Source: Phallusia mammillata
Taxonomy: Eukaryota > Chordata > Ascidiacea > Phlebobranchia > Ascidiidae
DNA length: 64,000 bases
Reading direction: 5' to 3'
Assembly (NCBI GenBank): GCA_003260075.1
Contig: QLIY01000025.1
Coordinates: forward strand, 293,929-357,928
The notes beneath the pieces are model-generated. The model made no database searches, had not been told where the DNA came from, and worked only from the letters and a program-made list of their open reading frames with translations. This document shows, one piece after another, positions 1-13,195 of this stretch (position 1 is the stretch's first letter; the number at the start of each line of letters is the position of its first letter). The position numbers and the translations under genes were made by a program.

Positions 1-335
1 GTGAACTTTCACCCAGTCCCGTCTTTTAGTCATGTCTAACAAACGCTTTTCCGTAGTCCCGTCTAACGCTATAAGAACTGCGTGTGAACTTTCACCTACT
101 ACCGTCTTTTAGTCGTGTCTGATAAATGCTTTTCCGTAGTCCCGTCTAACGCTATAAGAACTGCGAGTGAACTTTCACCCAGCCCGTCTTTTAGACATGT
201 TGAATATGCGCTTTCCCGTAGTCCCGCCTCTCCCGTCTTTTAGTTTGGCACTTTTCCCGTCTCTCCCGTAACCCCGTTTCTCCCGTCTTTTAGACCTAAA
301 TTTCCGTCGTCCCGTATTCCCGTCTTTTAGACATG
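1..335. repeat. 83-bp tandem repeat with degenerate tail
   Basis: Units begin with GTGAACTTTCACC at 1, 84 and 167, giving an 83-bp period. Each carries CCCGTCTTTTAG and ends in CTATAAGAACTGCG. After 167 the array decays into shorter CCCGTCTTTTAG-containing pieces up to about 335. It starts at the window edge, so its full length is unknown. The open frame on the minus strand across it (175-360) is a by-product of the repeat, not a gene. 336-898 holds no gene that I can see, only 5' flank of the next gene. Confidence 0.8.
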
Positions 336-898
336 TCCTCTCTGTCACAACCCTCAGCAAACAGAAAATTGTTTGTTATCCTGAGAACCCACGGTCATAA
401 GCCATATCGGCGATCAAATTCAGTTAAGCTGAACAAAAGTCAGGTACCAGACACTTTTATGACCAAGTATTAGGGTGTCGTCTTTGTACATGTAACTAAG
501 TAACTTGAATGTTTGCACGTAATACCGACGTGTGGTCATGAAAATACACTGAACAAGAATAAGTCCTATGACTTTTTAATTCCTTGACCGATAGAATCTG
601 AGATCTTTAGATTGTTTACAAGGAGAATGGCAGTACTGAACCTAATCCAGGTATATTAAAGCAAAAATTTACATCTTGATAGATAAGAGCTAGTTTGACT
701 AATTAGGTCAAAAGATATAAAAAACTTTTCATTAACTGTCCGCACATATAAACCTCTCTCCTTAGAAGGCTGTTAGGTATGGTTTGGTGTTTAGTTGTGC
801 TTGTTGGGTAAGGTCTTGATTATTGTGTTGTTATACATTCAGGGTATTGGTAACATTCCTGGTATAGCAACAATCAAAATGCTACAATAGCAAAGGAA

Positions 899-3512
899 AT
901 GTTAAGTTGTCAGGATAAAGTGGATGCTCAAAGTGAAATGATTCCTACCACCTCAAAAAGTTGTAAATCTCACAAACGCAAAGGAGATGAAGACCGTAAA
1001 ATCTCGGAGGATTGTCCAAAAAAACAAGCAAGACAAGAAGTGTTTGAAGACCGTGAGGGAGAAACATGTCCAATTTGCCTTGATTCCTGGACGCTAAGTG
1101 GAGGACATCGTTTAGTCTCCCTTAAGTAAAAAAATATTCATTGTCAACTTTGTCAAAAATACATGTACCTTTAATTGGTGTTTGGTTTAGGTGTGGACAT
1201 CTCTTTGGCAACAGCTGCCTTGAGCGTTGCCTTGGTATGGATAAAAGTTGTCCTCAATGTAGAGCCGATGTTAAAAAAGAGGACATAAGAATCTTATACG
1301 CTCGAAAAGTTGTGACCTCCAATACGGGTGCACTTGAGAATACTCGCAGGTAACACAAACATGTTTATTAAGTTGTATATATGTTTCTTGTACCAAATCT
1401 GTCCCATGCCATTGTGCTTGTACAAAAAAGTTTGGCTGTACTGACTATTGTTTGATTTTAGAGAGCTTCAGGAGAAAACTTTGAGACTGAATGGTATGGA
1501 GAAAAAATACCAAACATTGATGCGTCATCATGCCATCCTGGAGTTTTGTGTAAATAATAAGAATTTTAAAAAGCATTATTAATTAGTATAATTGAATAAA
1601 GCCTAAATGTTGTAGTACTTGTTATTGCAGACCTTTGGCTGTAAAAACTTGTTGAAACAATGTTAGCTGTAGGGGAAAAAAGTATGTGGACTGTATTTTG
1701 CTCTACAATGGTTGTTTGGTTCAAATTAAGTGGTCCGTAACTTAGCATAAAAGTGTTTTTTGTTTTATAGAACTCTGTAAAAACACTTAAAAATGAAGAG
1801 ATGACATATGATTATTTCAACAACGCAAACTCAACTGGTAAGACATGTTGTAAGTTCATGTTTGTTGCTTTTACTTAGAGCAGGGGTCACCAAACTTTTT
1901 TCACAGCGGGCAGGATAATTTTAATGATCACATGTGATTTCCACATGGCTTTCAAACCCGGACGCAACCTTTCCCAAACTGGAAATCGTGAGGCAGTTTT
2001 GGGTAGTGATTCACCGAACCTGCCTAAAATGATTTGGGCTGAACTTAAAATCCCCTTTTCTATAGATATTTTCAACTGAACCTTGTGTTGTTGATGAAAG
2101 TGAACTCAATTATGACAAACTAAAATCACTTTTACAATGCGGAACCTTACTAAACTTAAATTTTTTTTGCAGACAACATGGTTCGCATTTTATGGATATA
2201 ATATGCATGTCTTCCCCAAAGATAATGTTGCTGTTAATTTGTAAAATAATTAAGAATGTTAAGTGTTTTACCGAACAACCGAAGGTCCTACATTATGTCA
2301 TAAGTAACAAATAAAGGCAATTCTTTGCACAAAATTACTATTCTTTACATTTGTCGGTGATGTAACAAACTGCTTTTGGAGCATACCTATGCATTATAAT
2401 CGTGTTAAATCAGGTAAATTATTACCAGAATGCATTATACAGGCTTTGCGGGCCTGATAAAAATACACTGAGGGCCAGATCGAGGCTTCGTGGGCTGTAG
2501 TTTAGTGACCCCTGACCTGGAACAATGTGTTAATTTATATTATTTTTTCTCCTGGTAGAAACTGTTTTTGTGCAGTGTTAAAAACCTCATTTTTTCTTGG
2601 TTGTTGATATATACCCCACTACATGCGGCTTACAATGTAGGGTCTAAAATATTTGACTCTTGTTATGGTTTTTGCAAATGTATTGGTCAAAGTAAACCAA
2701 TTGTATTTTTCATATGCTTAGAAATATTACATGTTAGGAGGGCTATGGTGTTCTGATGACGCTGGCATTAGCATCAAGCCACAAATAGTGGACAGTGCCT
2801 AATGTATTATAATACATTTTCACTTCATAAACCTATTTAGGTCCATATTCAATTGACCGTCTCCAAGCTGACATGAAGAAGCTGACAAAAGCACCAGAAT
2901 ATTATGCACTGCTAAAAAATAATAATTCCTGGAGCTCTAAAGAAATACAAAGCTGGGCTACAAAAAAGATGTAAGGACATGTGTCATGTCACTATTAAAG
3001 TAAAATTTATGGGTTCCCCACCCTTTACCAAAACACCTTGTTTTTAGAGCAAATGAAATACTTCCAATGTTGTCATTGACCGTAAAGCACAGAAACGTTT
3101 TTCATGTGCACATAGCAGCACTGGCAAAGGCAATATTTCATGGCATAGTTAGAGAGGTAGGCAACACTTTTATCACCTATTTCATACACATACATTTTGT
3201 AGGTGTAGCAAGCAATTAAACTTTCACTTTTATTCAATAGGAAACGGTGCAAATGTAAATATGTAAGGTAAAATTGTAAAAGATTTAACAACTACTGTAT
3301 GATTTAACTAACTAAACAGTTGTAAAATGGAAAGCTGTTGTCTAGTATCACTTTTGGTGTTGTTTTGTATTTAGGAGGAGTATGTTCAGCTAGTAAATGA
3401 AACTATCAAGAAGACAAAGGACAAGCTAAAAGAAATCCTATTAATAGGAACCTGTACCAAATGCACATATAATATTGCAACTTGTAACAAGTTTATGTGT
3501 AAGAAATTTTAG
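899..3512 (+). CDS. RING finger protein, RFWD3-type RING, no WD40 domain
   Basis: Exons 899-1125, 1191-1349, 1462-1549, 1771-1837, 2841-2970, 3048-3156 and 3375-3512 join in phase to 305 codons. The N-terminus (1-55) is lysine/glutamate rich. The RING lies at about 57-98: C57PIC60, C77GH79, C85 and C95PQC98, with the RFWD3-like strings HRLVSLKCGHLFGNSC and ILYARKVV. A probable coiled coil follows (LQEKTLRLNGMEKKY), then about 150 residues I do not recognise and a cysteine-containing tail (GTCTKCTYNIATC). By family knowledge it is a ubiquitin E3 ligase. RFWD3 itself continues into WD40 repeats, which are absent here, so I do not use that gene name. A hAT-like element sits in intron 4. Exons 5 (part), 6 and 7 are copied again at 4006-4607 with a few amino-acid changes. 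Confidence 0.75.
1881..2514. mobile_element. hAT-like non-autonomous element in intron 4 of the RING gene
   Basis: The ends are inverted: CAGGGGTCACCAAACT on the left and AGTTTAGTGACCCCTG on the right. It is about 634 bp with no transposase frame. The flanking 8 bp do not match (ACTTAGAG, ACCTGGAA), so this is the weakest member of the class here, perhaps old or with a rearranged flank. Confidence 0.6.
2873..3474. repeat. Left copy of a 602-bp local duplication
   Basis: Nearly identical to 4006-4607. Differences are single bases, for example AATAATAAT against AATGATAAT and GGGCTACAA against GGGCTGAAA. It covers part of exon 5 and the whole of exon 6 of the RING gene plus most of exon 7. This copy is continuous with the rest of the gene and is taken as the reference copy. 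Confidence 0.9.
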
Positions 3513-3706
3513 GTGCACTGAAAACTTGGTTTGTTATCAGTTTAATTTTGTGCCATGTACTTGTAAAATTTGTTTACAATTTGCCGAATCGAGTTGGCCT
3601 TTCTCTTGGTTAAGAAGGTAGTTTAAAACGATTACACATAATCATTTTAGTGCGAAAAAAACGCTTTTCTTCAAACAATTTTTTCATTGGTGTTGTTAGT
3701 GTTTTT

Positions 3707-3935
3707 TTTTATGGGTCCCCTTCCCTGAAGGGGACACATATTGTTTTTGTCCATATTTTTTTTTTCTTTCTAACGCGGATTTGTTCCCACGTTTTGGTCA
3801 AGAAAGAATGGTTTAAACTTTTTCAAATTTACGCACATTACAGATATTGGTCTAAAGATCGTCCATGTGAATTTTGACCCCGTTTGATCCCTTGGTTCAC
3901 CCACAGCCCCCCAAAACGTGAAATTTTTAAAACGG
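3707..3935 (+). repeat. Dispersed repeat, copy A
   Basis: Begins with TATGGGTCCCCTTCCCTGAAG and runs through a GACCCCGTTTGA segment to CCCCCCAAAACGTG. It matches 24277-24527 in inverse orientation with moderate divergence. There is no coding frame. The short palindrome CCCTTCCCTGAAGGGG near its edge may be a terminal hairpin. Family unknown. Confidence 0.6.
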
Positions 3936-3995
3936 CTATACTGGCTAAAGTACTGAGTTATATGCTTTGTTGTTTGATGCAATATAAGGTATTTA

Positions 3996-4607
3996 CCCCC
4001 CCCCCATGAAGAAGCTGACAAAAGCACCAGAATATTATGCACTGCTAAAAAATGATAATTCCTGGAGCTCTAAAGAAATACAAAGCAGGGCTGAAAAAAA
4101 GATGTAAGGACATGTGTCGTGTCACTATTAAAGTAAAATTTATGGGTTCCCCACCCTTTACCAAAACACCTTGTTTTTAGAGCAAATGAAATACTTCCAA
4201 TGTTGTCATTGACCGTAAAGCACAGAAACGTTTTTCATGTGCACATAGCAGCACTGGCAAAGGCAATATTTCATGGCATAGTTAGAGAGGTAGGCAACAC
4301 TTTTATCACCTATTTCATACACATACATTTTGTAGGTGTAGCAAGCAATTAAACTTTCACTTTTATTCAATAGGAAACGGTGCAAATGTAAATATGTAAG
4401 GTAAAATTGTAAAAGATTTAACAACTACTGTATGATTTAACTAACTAAACAGTTGTAAAATGGAAAGCTGTTGTCTAGTATCACTTTTGGTGTTGTTTTG
4501 TATTTAGGAGGAGTATGTTCAGCTAGTAAATGAAACTATCAAGAAGACAAAGGACAAGCTAAAAGAAATCCTATTAATAGGAACCTGTACCAAATGCACA
4601 TATAATA
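3996..4607. repeat. Poly-C junction and right copy of the RING gene 3' end
   Basis: A run of 10 C (3996-4005) is followed at once by a second copy of 2873-3474 (4006-4607), which ends at a single N (4608). The copied exons keep reading frames but begin in the middle of exon 5, so this is not a second gene. 4609-4657 then repeats 5243-5291 and runs into another C tract at about 4664-4674. I read the block as an unmerged allelic contig end. Confidence 0.8.
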
Positions 4608-4674
4608 NTACATTGTATTTTGGGTCAAATATTTATATTTGCGTTTGGCCCCATCACGCTAACCCCCCCCCCCA

Positions 4675-6129
4675 ACGCGCGTATGGGGACCCATTCGTTT
4701 TTGCTTGCAAAAACAATCATAAGTGTAAATCAAATAATGTGTATAGTAAATTGGTAACTATCTAACAATGATTGTGCCCTATTTTTACTGTTACCTAATC
4801 GCATATCCATATGTGTGGGGACCCATTAGATTATGCTTGCAGAAACAATTATGTTATTAAGTGCCAGGAAAAAGATAGGGACCCAATGAAATGTAGGTGC
4901 CAAATATATATCCATTATGAATATAGTAAATGGTCTATGTGATACATCGTAAAATATGATGTAGTATATATAAACTGGCAATATATAGGAAAACCACTAT
5001 TCTAGTTGTTAGATGGATTGGATTTAAGATACAGTTGCAAGTTTGTGTAATTTTGCGCTTTCACCCATTTAGAGATAACCCTGATGTTTTCGCTTCAATC
5101 ATTTATTGTTCATGGTTACTAGTGTTACCATGGTGCTCTTTTATATGCTTGAATTTTCAACTTTAAATCATGGCCTATTTTTACAAAAAGTTTCCAGTCT
5201 TAAAAAAAATCATAGCCTCCATCCCAACAAAAAATTACTCTTTACATTGTATTTTGGGTCAAATATTTATATTTGCGTTTGGCCCCATCATGATTTTAGA
5301 GATGGTATTTCAAAGACAATGTGTACTTTTTCATTTTCGCCGTATATTGTCAATTATGTTTTTGGCTTTGATTGTGTCAGTAACCTTTGCCGATTTTGAT
5401 ATTTGGCAAGGTACAATTTTAACGACTTTGACCAAACATTTTATACACACTGTAACCTATATGCGTTATTTCACTCTCTGTATATACCTTTAAACAAAGT
5501 GCTAATGGAACTTATTTTGTTGAACTATGTGAACTTGATTACGGAGAAACCTAGAACGGATAATTGAAAATGGTAGTCCGATTTAGGACCCTTTAGATGC
5601 TGGAATTTAGACCTCAGGAAACCCATAATATTTTTTTAAGTTACAACCTTGACATGTAGGCCTACACAAGGTAATATATAATCCTGAACAGAAATTGCGT
5701 TTTACCTTCGCAAAGGTTTTGTGTATAAAGTAAAAGCATTTTTTTACCCTTTCTGTTTGGTACAAATTCCTGTTACTTATTTGTCCCCTTTTTGCCACAG
5801 AAAAAAACAATCCCGGTTACTTTAAAACTGCTGTAGTCAACTAGATGCTAAAATTACGGACATTAGGAAAGGTAAAAAAGCATATCGGGTTTAGAACTTA
5901 CCATATCAGGAAAAGCCCACATACATTTTTACATTTTATTTTTTTAAGAAAAGCCCACATACTCTTTTGGCAAGGACATTAAAAGTTAAAACGACTCTGG
6001 ATACGGAAAATGTGCTGGTGCGAGATATTTTCCGGCTCCTTTCGAACACTAGCAGTTTTTCCACGAGCCTCTGTGACATGTCAAAAATGATGAGATGAAT
6101 TTGTTTTAGTTGGTGAACATAGCGATAAA
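4675..6129. other. Intergenic, no gene seen
   Basis: AT-rich sequence. It carries repeated GGGGACCCATT strings (about 4684-4880) related to the dispersed repeat at 3707. Open frames near 5106-5493 have no recognisable domains, no splice partners and repetitive overlap with 4609-4657. Confidence 0.5.
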
Positions 6130-6525
6130 TAGCACTAAAACAATCACAAGCCGGAAATAGCTGCGCAACGTTATGGAGCGCAAAACAGTGAAGGGCACAA
6201 TTGGTGGATAATGGTTGAACGCACTGCAGCTACAACGTATTAAAGGGCGCTATGTGACTGGGGCTCATTGTGGCTAAAGGCGACTGGGTCTTTGCGTTTT
6301 GTAACTAAACGTTGCGCAGCTATTTTCGGCTTGGTGAATATTGGCGCTATTGTGCTAATACCCCCCCCCCCAATTGGTGGATAATGGTTGAACGCACTGC
6401 AGCTACAACGTATTAAAGAGCGCTATGTGACTGGGGCTCATTGTGGCGACTGGGTCTTTGCGTTTTTTAACTAAACGTTACACAGCTATTTTCGGCTTGG
6501 TGAATATTGGCGCTATTGTGCTAAT
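6130..6525. mobile_element. Palindromic MITE, partly duplicated across a poly-C
   Basis: The left end (TAGCACTAAAACAATCACAAGCCGGAAATAGCTGCGCAACGTT region, 6130-6172) is the inverted complement of the right end (AACGTTGCGCAGCTATTTTCGGCTTGGTGAATATTGGCGCTATTGTGCTA region, ending at 6358). 6198-6360 is then repeated at 6372-6525 after a C tract (6361-6371). A related inverted fragment with CTGCGCAGCTATTTCCGGTTTGATGAATATT lies at about 30460-30500. Confidence 0.65.
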
Positions 6526-8375
6526 GCGATTTTGCCCGGCGATATAAACTCAACTGAAAAGTGACTATTGGTAAGAAGTGTTTAACAGCCCTGGATTAAG
6601 GTTTGGGATCAAAAGAAGTAAGAGCAAGTTTTTAAAAGAAAAGTTTGCTTTGACAAGGGCACGTTATACCATTACCAGTGGAAAAAAATACTCAAGAGAG
6701 CAATGTTCTTTGTTGTAGCACACTTATTAATCGATTAGTTTTGAATAAAGTGTGATTAGTGAACGTCATTTCGAACAGGTGGTGCCAGAGAGTTGTAACT
6801 TACGTTTATGTATATTTTACCAAATTCCTGCACAGGAAACATGGGTAAGACTAACCTCTTTTTTAAAGCATTAACAATAACAAACAAGAGTGGGTGGCAA
6901 AAAGAGTTAGAAGGAATTTAACAGGTTGGTTCCCACTTGAAAAAGAAATGGTCGCACCTGTTAAAAAATAGGCCTACATGAACCAATTTTGCGACCCAAA
7001 GTACCTACATAAAATTTATACGTTTTAAATCGTTTTAATGTTTAATGCCGATTTGAAATTATGAATTTAAGCAGCAACTTAGCCCAGGGCAGGAGGTCAC
7101 TACATGTATGGTATCTGTAAACAATGACAAATCTAAAAATACACATACATTGCGCTGCGCCCGCATTGGTAAAAACTGCATCCGGAACTTATACCAACCA
7201 TCATTTAACCCAGCGCGATTATACGTGACGTATAGAAAGAACAATATCCGTGGTGTATCGACACACACGCAAATGTGAAAATAATAATTTCGCTAACTAT
7301 GTTAAATTTGTAGCTTTCCCTATATGTAGTGGAAATAAAATAGGGTTAAAGTGCGTTGTAGTTAACTTTGAAATAGGATAAAGGGCAAGTTTTGGACGAT
7401 AGCTTTACCGCAGCAAGTGAAATGAATGATTTTAGTGAAGGGTGCACTGTGTAGGCAGCAGAAAATGAAGATTTTTAGGCAAGTTGTTTCATCGAGTACA
7501 TGTAGCAGAATATAAAACAATTTAGTGCGTGCTTTCTATTATCTTTTAAGACGAGAAAATGTTCTGTGCGCGTAAACTGTTTTGTATTTAGTGCTGCGCA
7601 ACCACCGGGTCCATAACTTTTATTTAAAAATTAAAAATCCAGGTAACGTTAGGCATGCGTTACTTAATTTTGCACTAGTTGTAAAGAGCATCTTGACGAA
7701 GTTTTACAATTCGAGAGTGACCCTTAGGTTAAAAGCCACATTTTATTCATGTTGAAAAGTTATGTATATAGCGGCTCAAAAGCACCCTCGGAAGTGCGTG
7801 ATTCTGACGTAGATTCGCTTGGGTTTTCTTAATCTAAACTCCTAATGGCATCATCACCTAAGCGTGGGCCGTTTACCACGGGCTATGATTATTTAAGGTA
7901 ACATAGCAAAACACCTGCTTGACTATACATAATACGTCATGCGATTTGCTTCTACAATCAAGCGCCTGTATCTGTATGTCACGCTAACATGTTTGATTGC
8001 GCTTATGGCTCTGCATTGCGAGATTGATAACGTGACATTATTCACGTGGTATGCATTCAGCTGATGATGAGCGTTTGCTTTGCGCAGCGGTAATAGTGTA
8101 ATTAGTTTTACCTGCCGTTGGTTTGTTTTTGCATATAGTGCATGTTAAATAATTTTTGTTTGTATAAATTTGTAGCTGCTTACAAACTAAATGTAGGATT
8201 TTTGGCAAATGTCATCAATCGTATTCCGTTTTGCCTGTTACAGCATTGTATTGCAGAGATTTTTAGAGTCGATGTTCTGTTTGGTCCCTCATCAGATTAA
8301 AGTACAGAAATTCTACAGTTCAGCTTCGTCTTTACAAACAACTGCAACTTAATCAATTTAAAACGTCGGTTTATA
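6526..8375. other. Intergenic and promoter region of the 8376 gene, no gene seen
   Basis: No frame of interest. Several generic TATA-like strings occur but none is well placed enough to call. The last 100 bases are the probable 5' leader of the gene starting at 8376. Confidence 0.4.
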
Positions 8376-11300
8376 ATGTCGTCTGGGGATGCTGATGGAA
8401 CCCAGCAGCTGGACGATGCAATTTTGGAACTTGACGACATCTACAAGGAGTTAAAGGAGCTAAAAAACGAATCAACATCCCCTAACAGATCCAACACAAC
8501 CCCACGAAGCCATGGACGGAACAAGGTTGGTGAAAAATACGTTTACATTTTGTTTGACGCTACACTTTTGTGGGTATCTAAACTTAATTGGCGTTTTCAT
8601 GACATGAAATTTAAGTTAAGCACGGCTTTGGTCATGATTTAACCTCTGCACCTCAGCAAACACTCTTGCTATATATTACAGGGTAGTGAAATTGTCTTAC
8701 CTATATTTCTTTTCTTTCTACGTTGCGTCATAAAGTGTGGTAAAATAGCATTGTGTCTTGGCGTTCTAAAGAGACTGTTTCCGTTTTGTGATGTCACAAT
8801 AACACAAGGTTTGTTGAGAGTGACAACTGACGGCCTACATCCAGGATATAGTTGTTGTTGGTGATTCGCAAGACTAAATTTAAATGTGCTCGATAAGCGA
8901 GTTTAAACTAGTTGAGATGTTATGCCAGTACGGCTTCAGAGAGGCAGCGTGGAATAAATTACCTGATATAAAGCAAGTTTGTCCAAAGTAAGTCGATTAA
9001 AATATAGCATAGCCAGGCTGAGATGAATAAAAAGTCACCCTCAAGCAAAAAAATATTAGGCAATACATACTAAAAAACGCATCAATAAAAAGAACTCTTT
9101 TTCGTGCTGAGGTGTTTAGGGTCTCTGCAAGTCTTTATTAAAAAGATAAAATGCATTTCATTATGGTGCTTTGTATGTCAAGTAGCCTATAGGTTGCTTT
9201 TTGTATAAATTTCACAAAAATGAGTAAACTTGCATGGTTTGTAACGGTATAGATATAGATAATTAACGTATTTCAAGAAACTTGTACTGTTAAAGTCTCT
9301 TGTCGTTTTTGTTTAGGAAACATCACGAAGCACAAGCAGCAATGAATAGTTAGCGTTGCTATCCAATAAATTTAGATTTCCGGTTTTCATGTTCCTCTCA
9401 CAACACGTGCTTGCTTATTGTTAAAATGAAGGGGGTAGACGATTTGTATTTGTGACAAAACGAATATGTGTAATATTGTCACAAAAAATTCAATACCTTG
9501 AATGAAAGGAAAGGCTAAAAGAGAATAACTCAGTGGTGTTTTACACATATATATGACAATGGCCCATCTATGACGTATTTACAGCGACTCGACGCTAATG
9601 TATTGCTTTTGTTTGCATGATTTTATCAGAACAGTCACAACGGATCCACTGCATCGAAGAAAAGAACTGAGAGCGAGACACATTACGCGACCACAAGCAA
9701 AGTTCCACAAAGGTGATGATTTAAGTTCCACAAGACCTTTTGTGTGTCAGTTTTTACTATAACGAGGCCTTAAGTTGGACAAAGATGTGCAAAAACAATG
9801 TGAAATCACACAGTAGCTATGATTGATTGTAAATGCTGCTCACTGACAGACACAAGTCAATCAAAGTTCGTTTGTAGTCCAAGAAATTTAACGTCAGCAA
9901 ACCTACTTGACCCATTGTCTCGAAATGGGAAATGCTTACCATCGTCGAAACCCAAAACCACACCAGTCGCTGTACAAATGTCGTAGGCAGCTATCATTAA
10001 TCAAGTACAATTACGTTACTCATAAGCATATACAGTGTGTGACGTTTACAGGCACACGGACAGCAGGAGATCAAATTCGGGCGGCCAAAGCACCATGACG
10101 ACATTTCCGGCCGACGCTACCCTCGATTCCAGGTAAATAATGGCTGGCTTTACCCTGCAGCCCTAACTGCAAGATAATGTTTTGGCATTTCGGTGACATT
10201 CTCCGGTGGTTGCAGCGAAACACTCCCGGTGTGCAAAACTGTCATGTGCGTGTTGGTTTTGCGTCATCCATAAAATATCGTTAGTTGGAAACATCGCTGG
10301 GTCGTTAACCTTCGTTCAGGTTGTTTTCGCGACAAACAGTTTCGTTGAACGAGATTTTGTAACGGGGTTGGTGTTCGTGCTGGTCAAAACAAGATAATTA
10401 AAACATATTGTTGCACTTCTGCCAAAAATTCTGGCCGATTTTCGACAACTATAGCTCGAGAGTGTTTTCGACTCCTGACAGTATATAGTCTGCATGTGAC
10501 ATTTTTGTACATTTAAACAAACTCACTTAGCCTACGTTCAAAACTTGGAAATGATTTTTACTTTTTACGATGTTACAAAAAGCAAACAATTAGTTGTTCA
10601 AAAAAGTTTTGATAATCCCAATGGGCCAATCAAGGTAAAACTCGAAAATGTTTTGATCACAAATATAATTTCAAACATAAACCACGGAGGTTCACGTCTA
10701 ATGTCAACAAATATTGGTTAGAACGTTCAAGTCTTAAACCAGTAGAAACGTGTTTTTGCAGTTACACTGGACACGATAACAAACGTTTTACTCTGGGTGA
10801 AGAAATACCTTTCCCACCCCCTCCCGTCAACTCACCCCCACCCCAGGACGAATACGTCATAAGGCAGGTGGCACCGGGTCACTCAGAATCAGATTATGAC
10901 GAAGTCCCCAGTGAAGACGAATTTCGAGATCCAAAGGTTTAATACGTTATATTATGCGTTTTTTCACTATCTTCTGAACTTTTATATAATGGTTTAGTAT
11001 TACTGACACATTCTAATAGTACTGTTAACACATGCTGATGTAGAAACAAGGCATAGCCAAAAAGGAAACGGCCACAAAACAGTTAACATGAGGAAACAAA
11101 GGCGGCTTTGAAATAGTCACGGAAGTCGTATGGCCATATAACAACATCTGGTCTCAATAGCTCATACACGCCCCCGCACACCGCCCATACAACACATCTT
11201 AGCATAAATGTTATCATTTGCTGAGTTCTCTTAATTATGTTGCATAAAGAACTTACATAACCCAGATTTTTCAGATCGCCTCAATCATGATGGACGACGA

Positions 11301-13162
11301 AATTCCTGATTACGACGAAATCCCCGACGAAGTACAAACCACACCTTCCCAACAGGATGGTACATACGTTTCTATGGAAACCCTCCCCTACCCAAAGGCA
11401 CGACAGTCTACACATAAGGAGTCGGCGTTTCCCATGTATAGTGTAGTGGAGAAGAAAACACATGCATCACAAAGTATGTGACACCAGTAGGTCTAAAAAT
11501 GAAAAACTATTTTAAGAGTTTAAAGCAAATCAAAAATCGAAAACAAATTCAAGCTTCTAAAGGACTTCACATCAGAGTCGTAAACGGGCCTGAAATTGGA
11601 GCCCGAACCCGACCCGGACCTGAATCGTTTTTAAGAAGCCCGCTTTGGCCCGAAAGTTTGATTGACAGGCCTATACATTAAATCCTCAGGAAAGAGAGAC
11701 AAAGAAACACAATAGACGATTGGTCTTGAGCAAGGTGTTTTAGGGCTGTTTGACATTATGTCAGGTCCAGCAACTGGCTTCTTAGCTAGTTAAGTTTATT
11801 CAAAAACGTACGGGCACACAACTGTAAAGTCAGGCCCGAATCAAGCCCGTTTTTTTTAAGAAACCTAAGCCCGAACGCGGCCCGAAAAGCCCGGCCCGTC
11901 TTACAACTGTGCTCCACATTATGCCCGGATTCGTATTGAATTATTGATTGAAAAATGTGGCACCTTTACCATGCATGTTAAACTTTAAAATGTTAACTTT
12001 TGTATTCACGTAACCAAGTTGTTGTTTTATAACAGACAGCGCGGAAAAGGTTACTGTGCAGCATTTAACCAACAATTCTGTCAGTTTTTATGACAACTAT
12101 CGAGGTGATAACAAGCGGGAGACCAGTTTTGGTGAGTTTGTTGCTATAGCAATCATATTTGATCAAAACAACAGTTTCAGTATAATCGATCAAAACCGCC
12201 AACAGCAGGGCTTCAAACTGACGATCACTGTTTACCTTTTTTCAACTACAAAACAGTAAAATCATTGGACGATAAAATCCTCGGTTAAAACAGAACCGGT
12301 CATACTGAACTAAAAATCAAAACATTCGACAACCAACAAATTTTATGTCATCGTTAATGTTTGTAGGTAAATCACAACCAAACGGCACCTCGCACCCCGA
12401 AACCCACAATGGCGTGAACAAACCGTCGGTGACGTCACGGGAAGCGAATGATGTCGATGAGTGGGATGACGAATCGGTGATAGATGAACATAAAGAGCAA
12501 ACGTAAATTGCACTAGTTTACCCATATTCGCTTTTACCTTAATTCAATGATATTTAATTGAAACCAGTGCAGTAGCCGTCATCGTTTAGTCAGACCTCAT
12601 ACGTGTTGGCTTTTGTACAAAAAAGCAAGGTGGCGAACGTAAAATTGCACAGAGCACATTGTGACGTTACGAATAAGAGACAAGAATCGCTAATTCGCTA
12701 TCACGGATATAACCATTTATTATATATTAACAAGGCACTAGCAAAAGCAAATTGTAAGGCAAGGTTTGTTGCCATACCGACAGTAAGTTTGGTCAAAACA
12801 AATATCTTTCTTGCCTTTCTCAAGAGTTTACAAACTACCCAAAATATCCACGTTGGCCGCCACCGTGCCTGAAAAACATAATTAGGAAAATTCAGGAGAA
12901 CATACACTTGGCCTGTAATACCAATCCATTACAGACAAACCAACGGCAAAACAGTTTCCATCTCGATGCCGAAACAATCAAACGGAAACGCACAGCAAGA
13001 CGACGAAATTATTGACTGCACCCAAAAGTCGGGAGCACGTAAGTTTTCAATATTAGAACTCGACAACATGTAAGAACTAGGTTATTTTGACAAACATTTT
13101 TTCTGCAGATAAAGACGGTGAATTTTTGTGTTGCCGTCTGGCCATGTCGATAGGAGTCGTCT

Positions 13163-13195
<33 letters not shown>

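Noticed and set aside
1-335. Tandem repeat considered as a CRISPR array
   Set aside because: Units are contiguous with no unique spacers, and the genome is eukaryotic.
4006-4607. Second RING-type gene fragment as a real gene duplication
   Set aside because: The copy begins in mid-exon right after a C run and ends at an N. The same pattern occurs at six other non-genic places, so an assembly cause is more likely.
5106-5493. Two overlapping open frames of 97 and 107 codons rich in hydrophobic residues
   Set aside because: AT-rich frame without splice partners or motif. Part of it is copied as repeat at 4609-4657. No start context or downstream signal.
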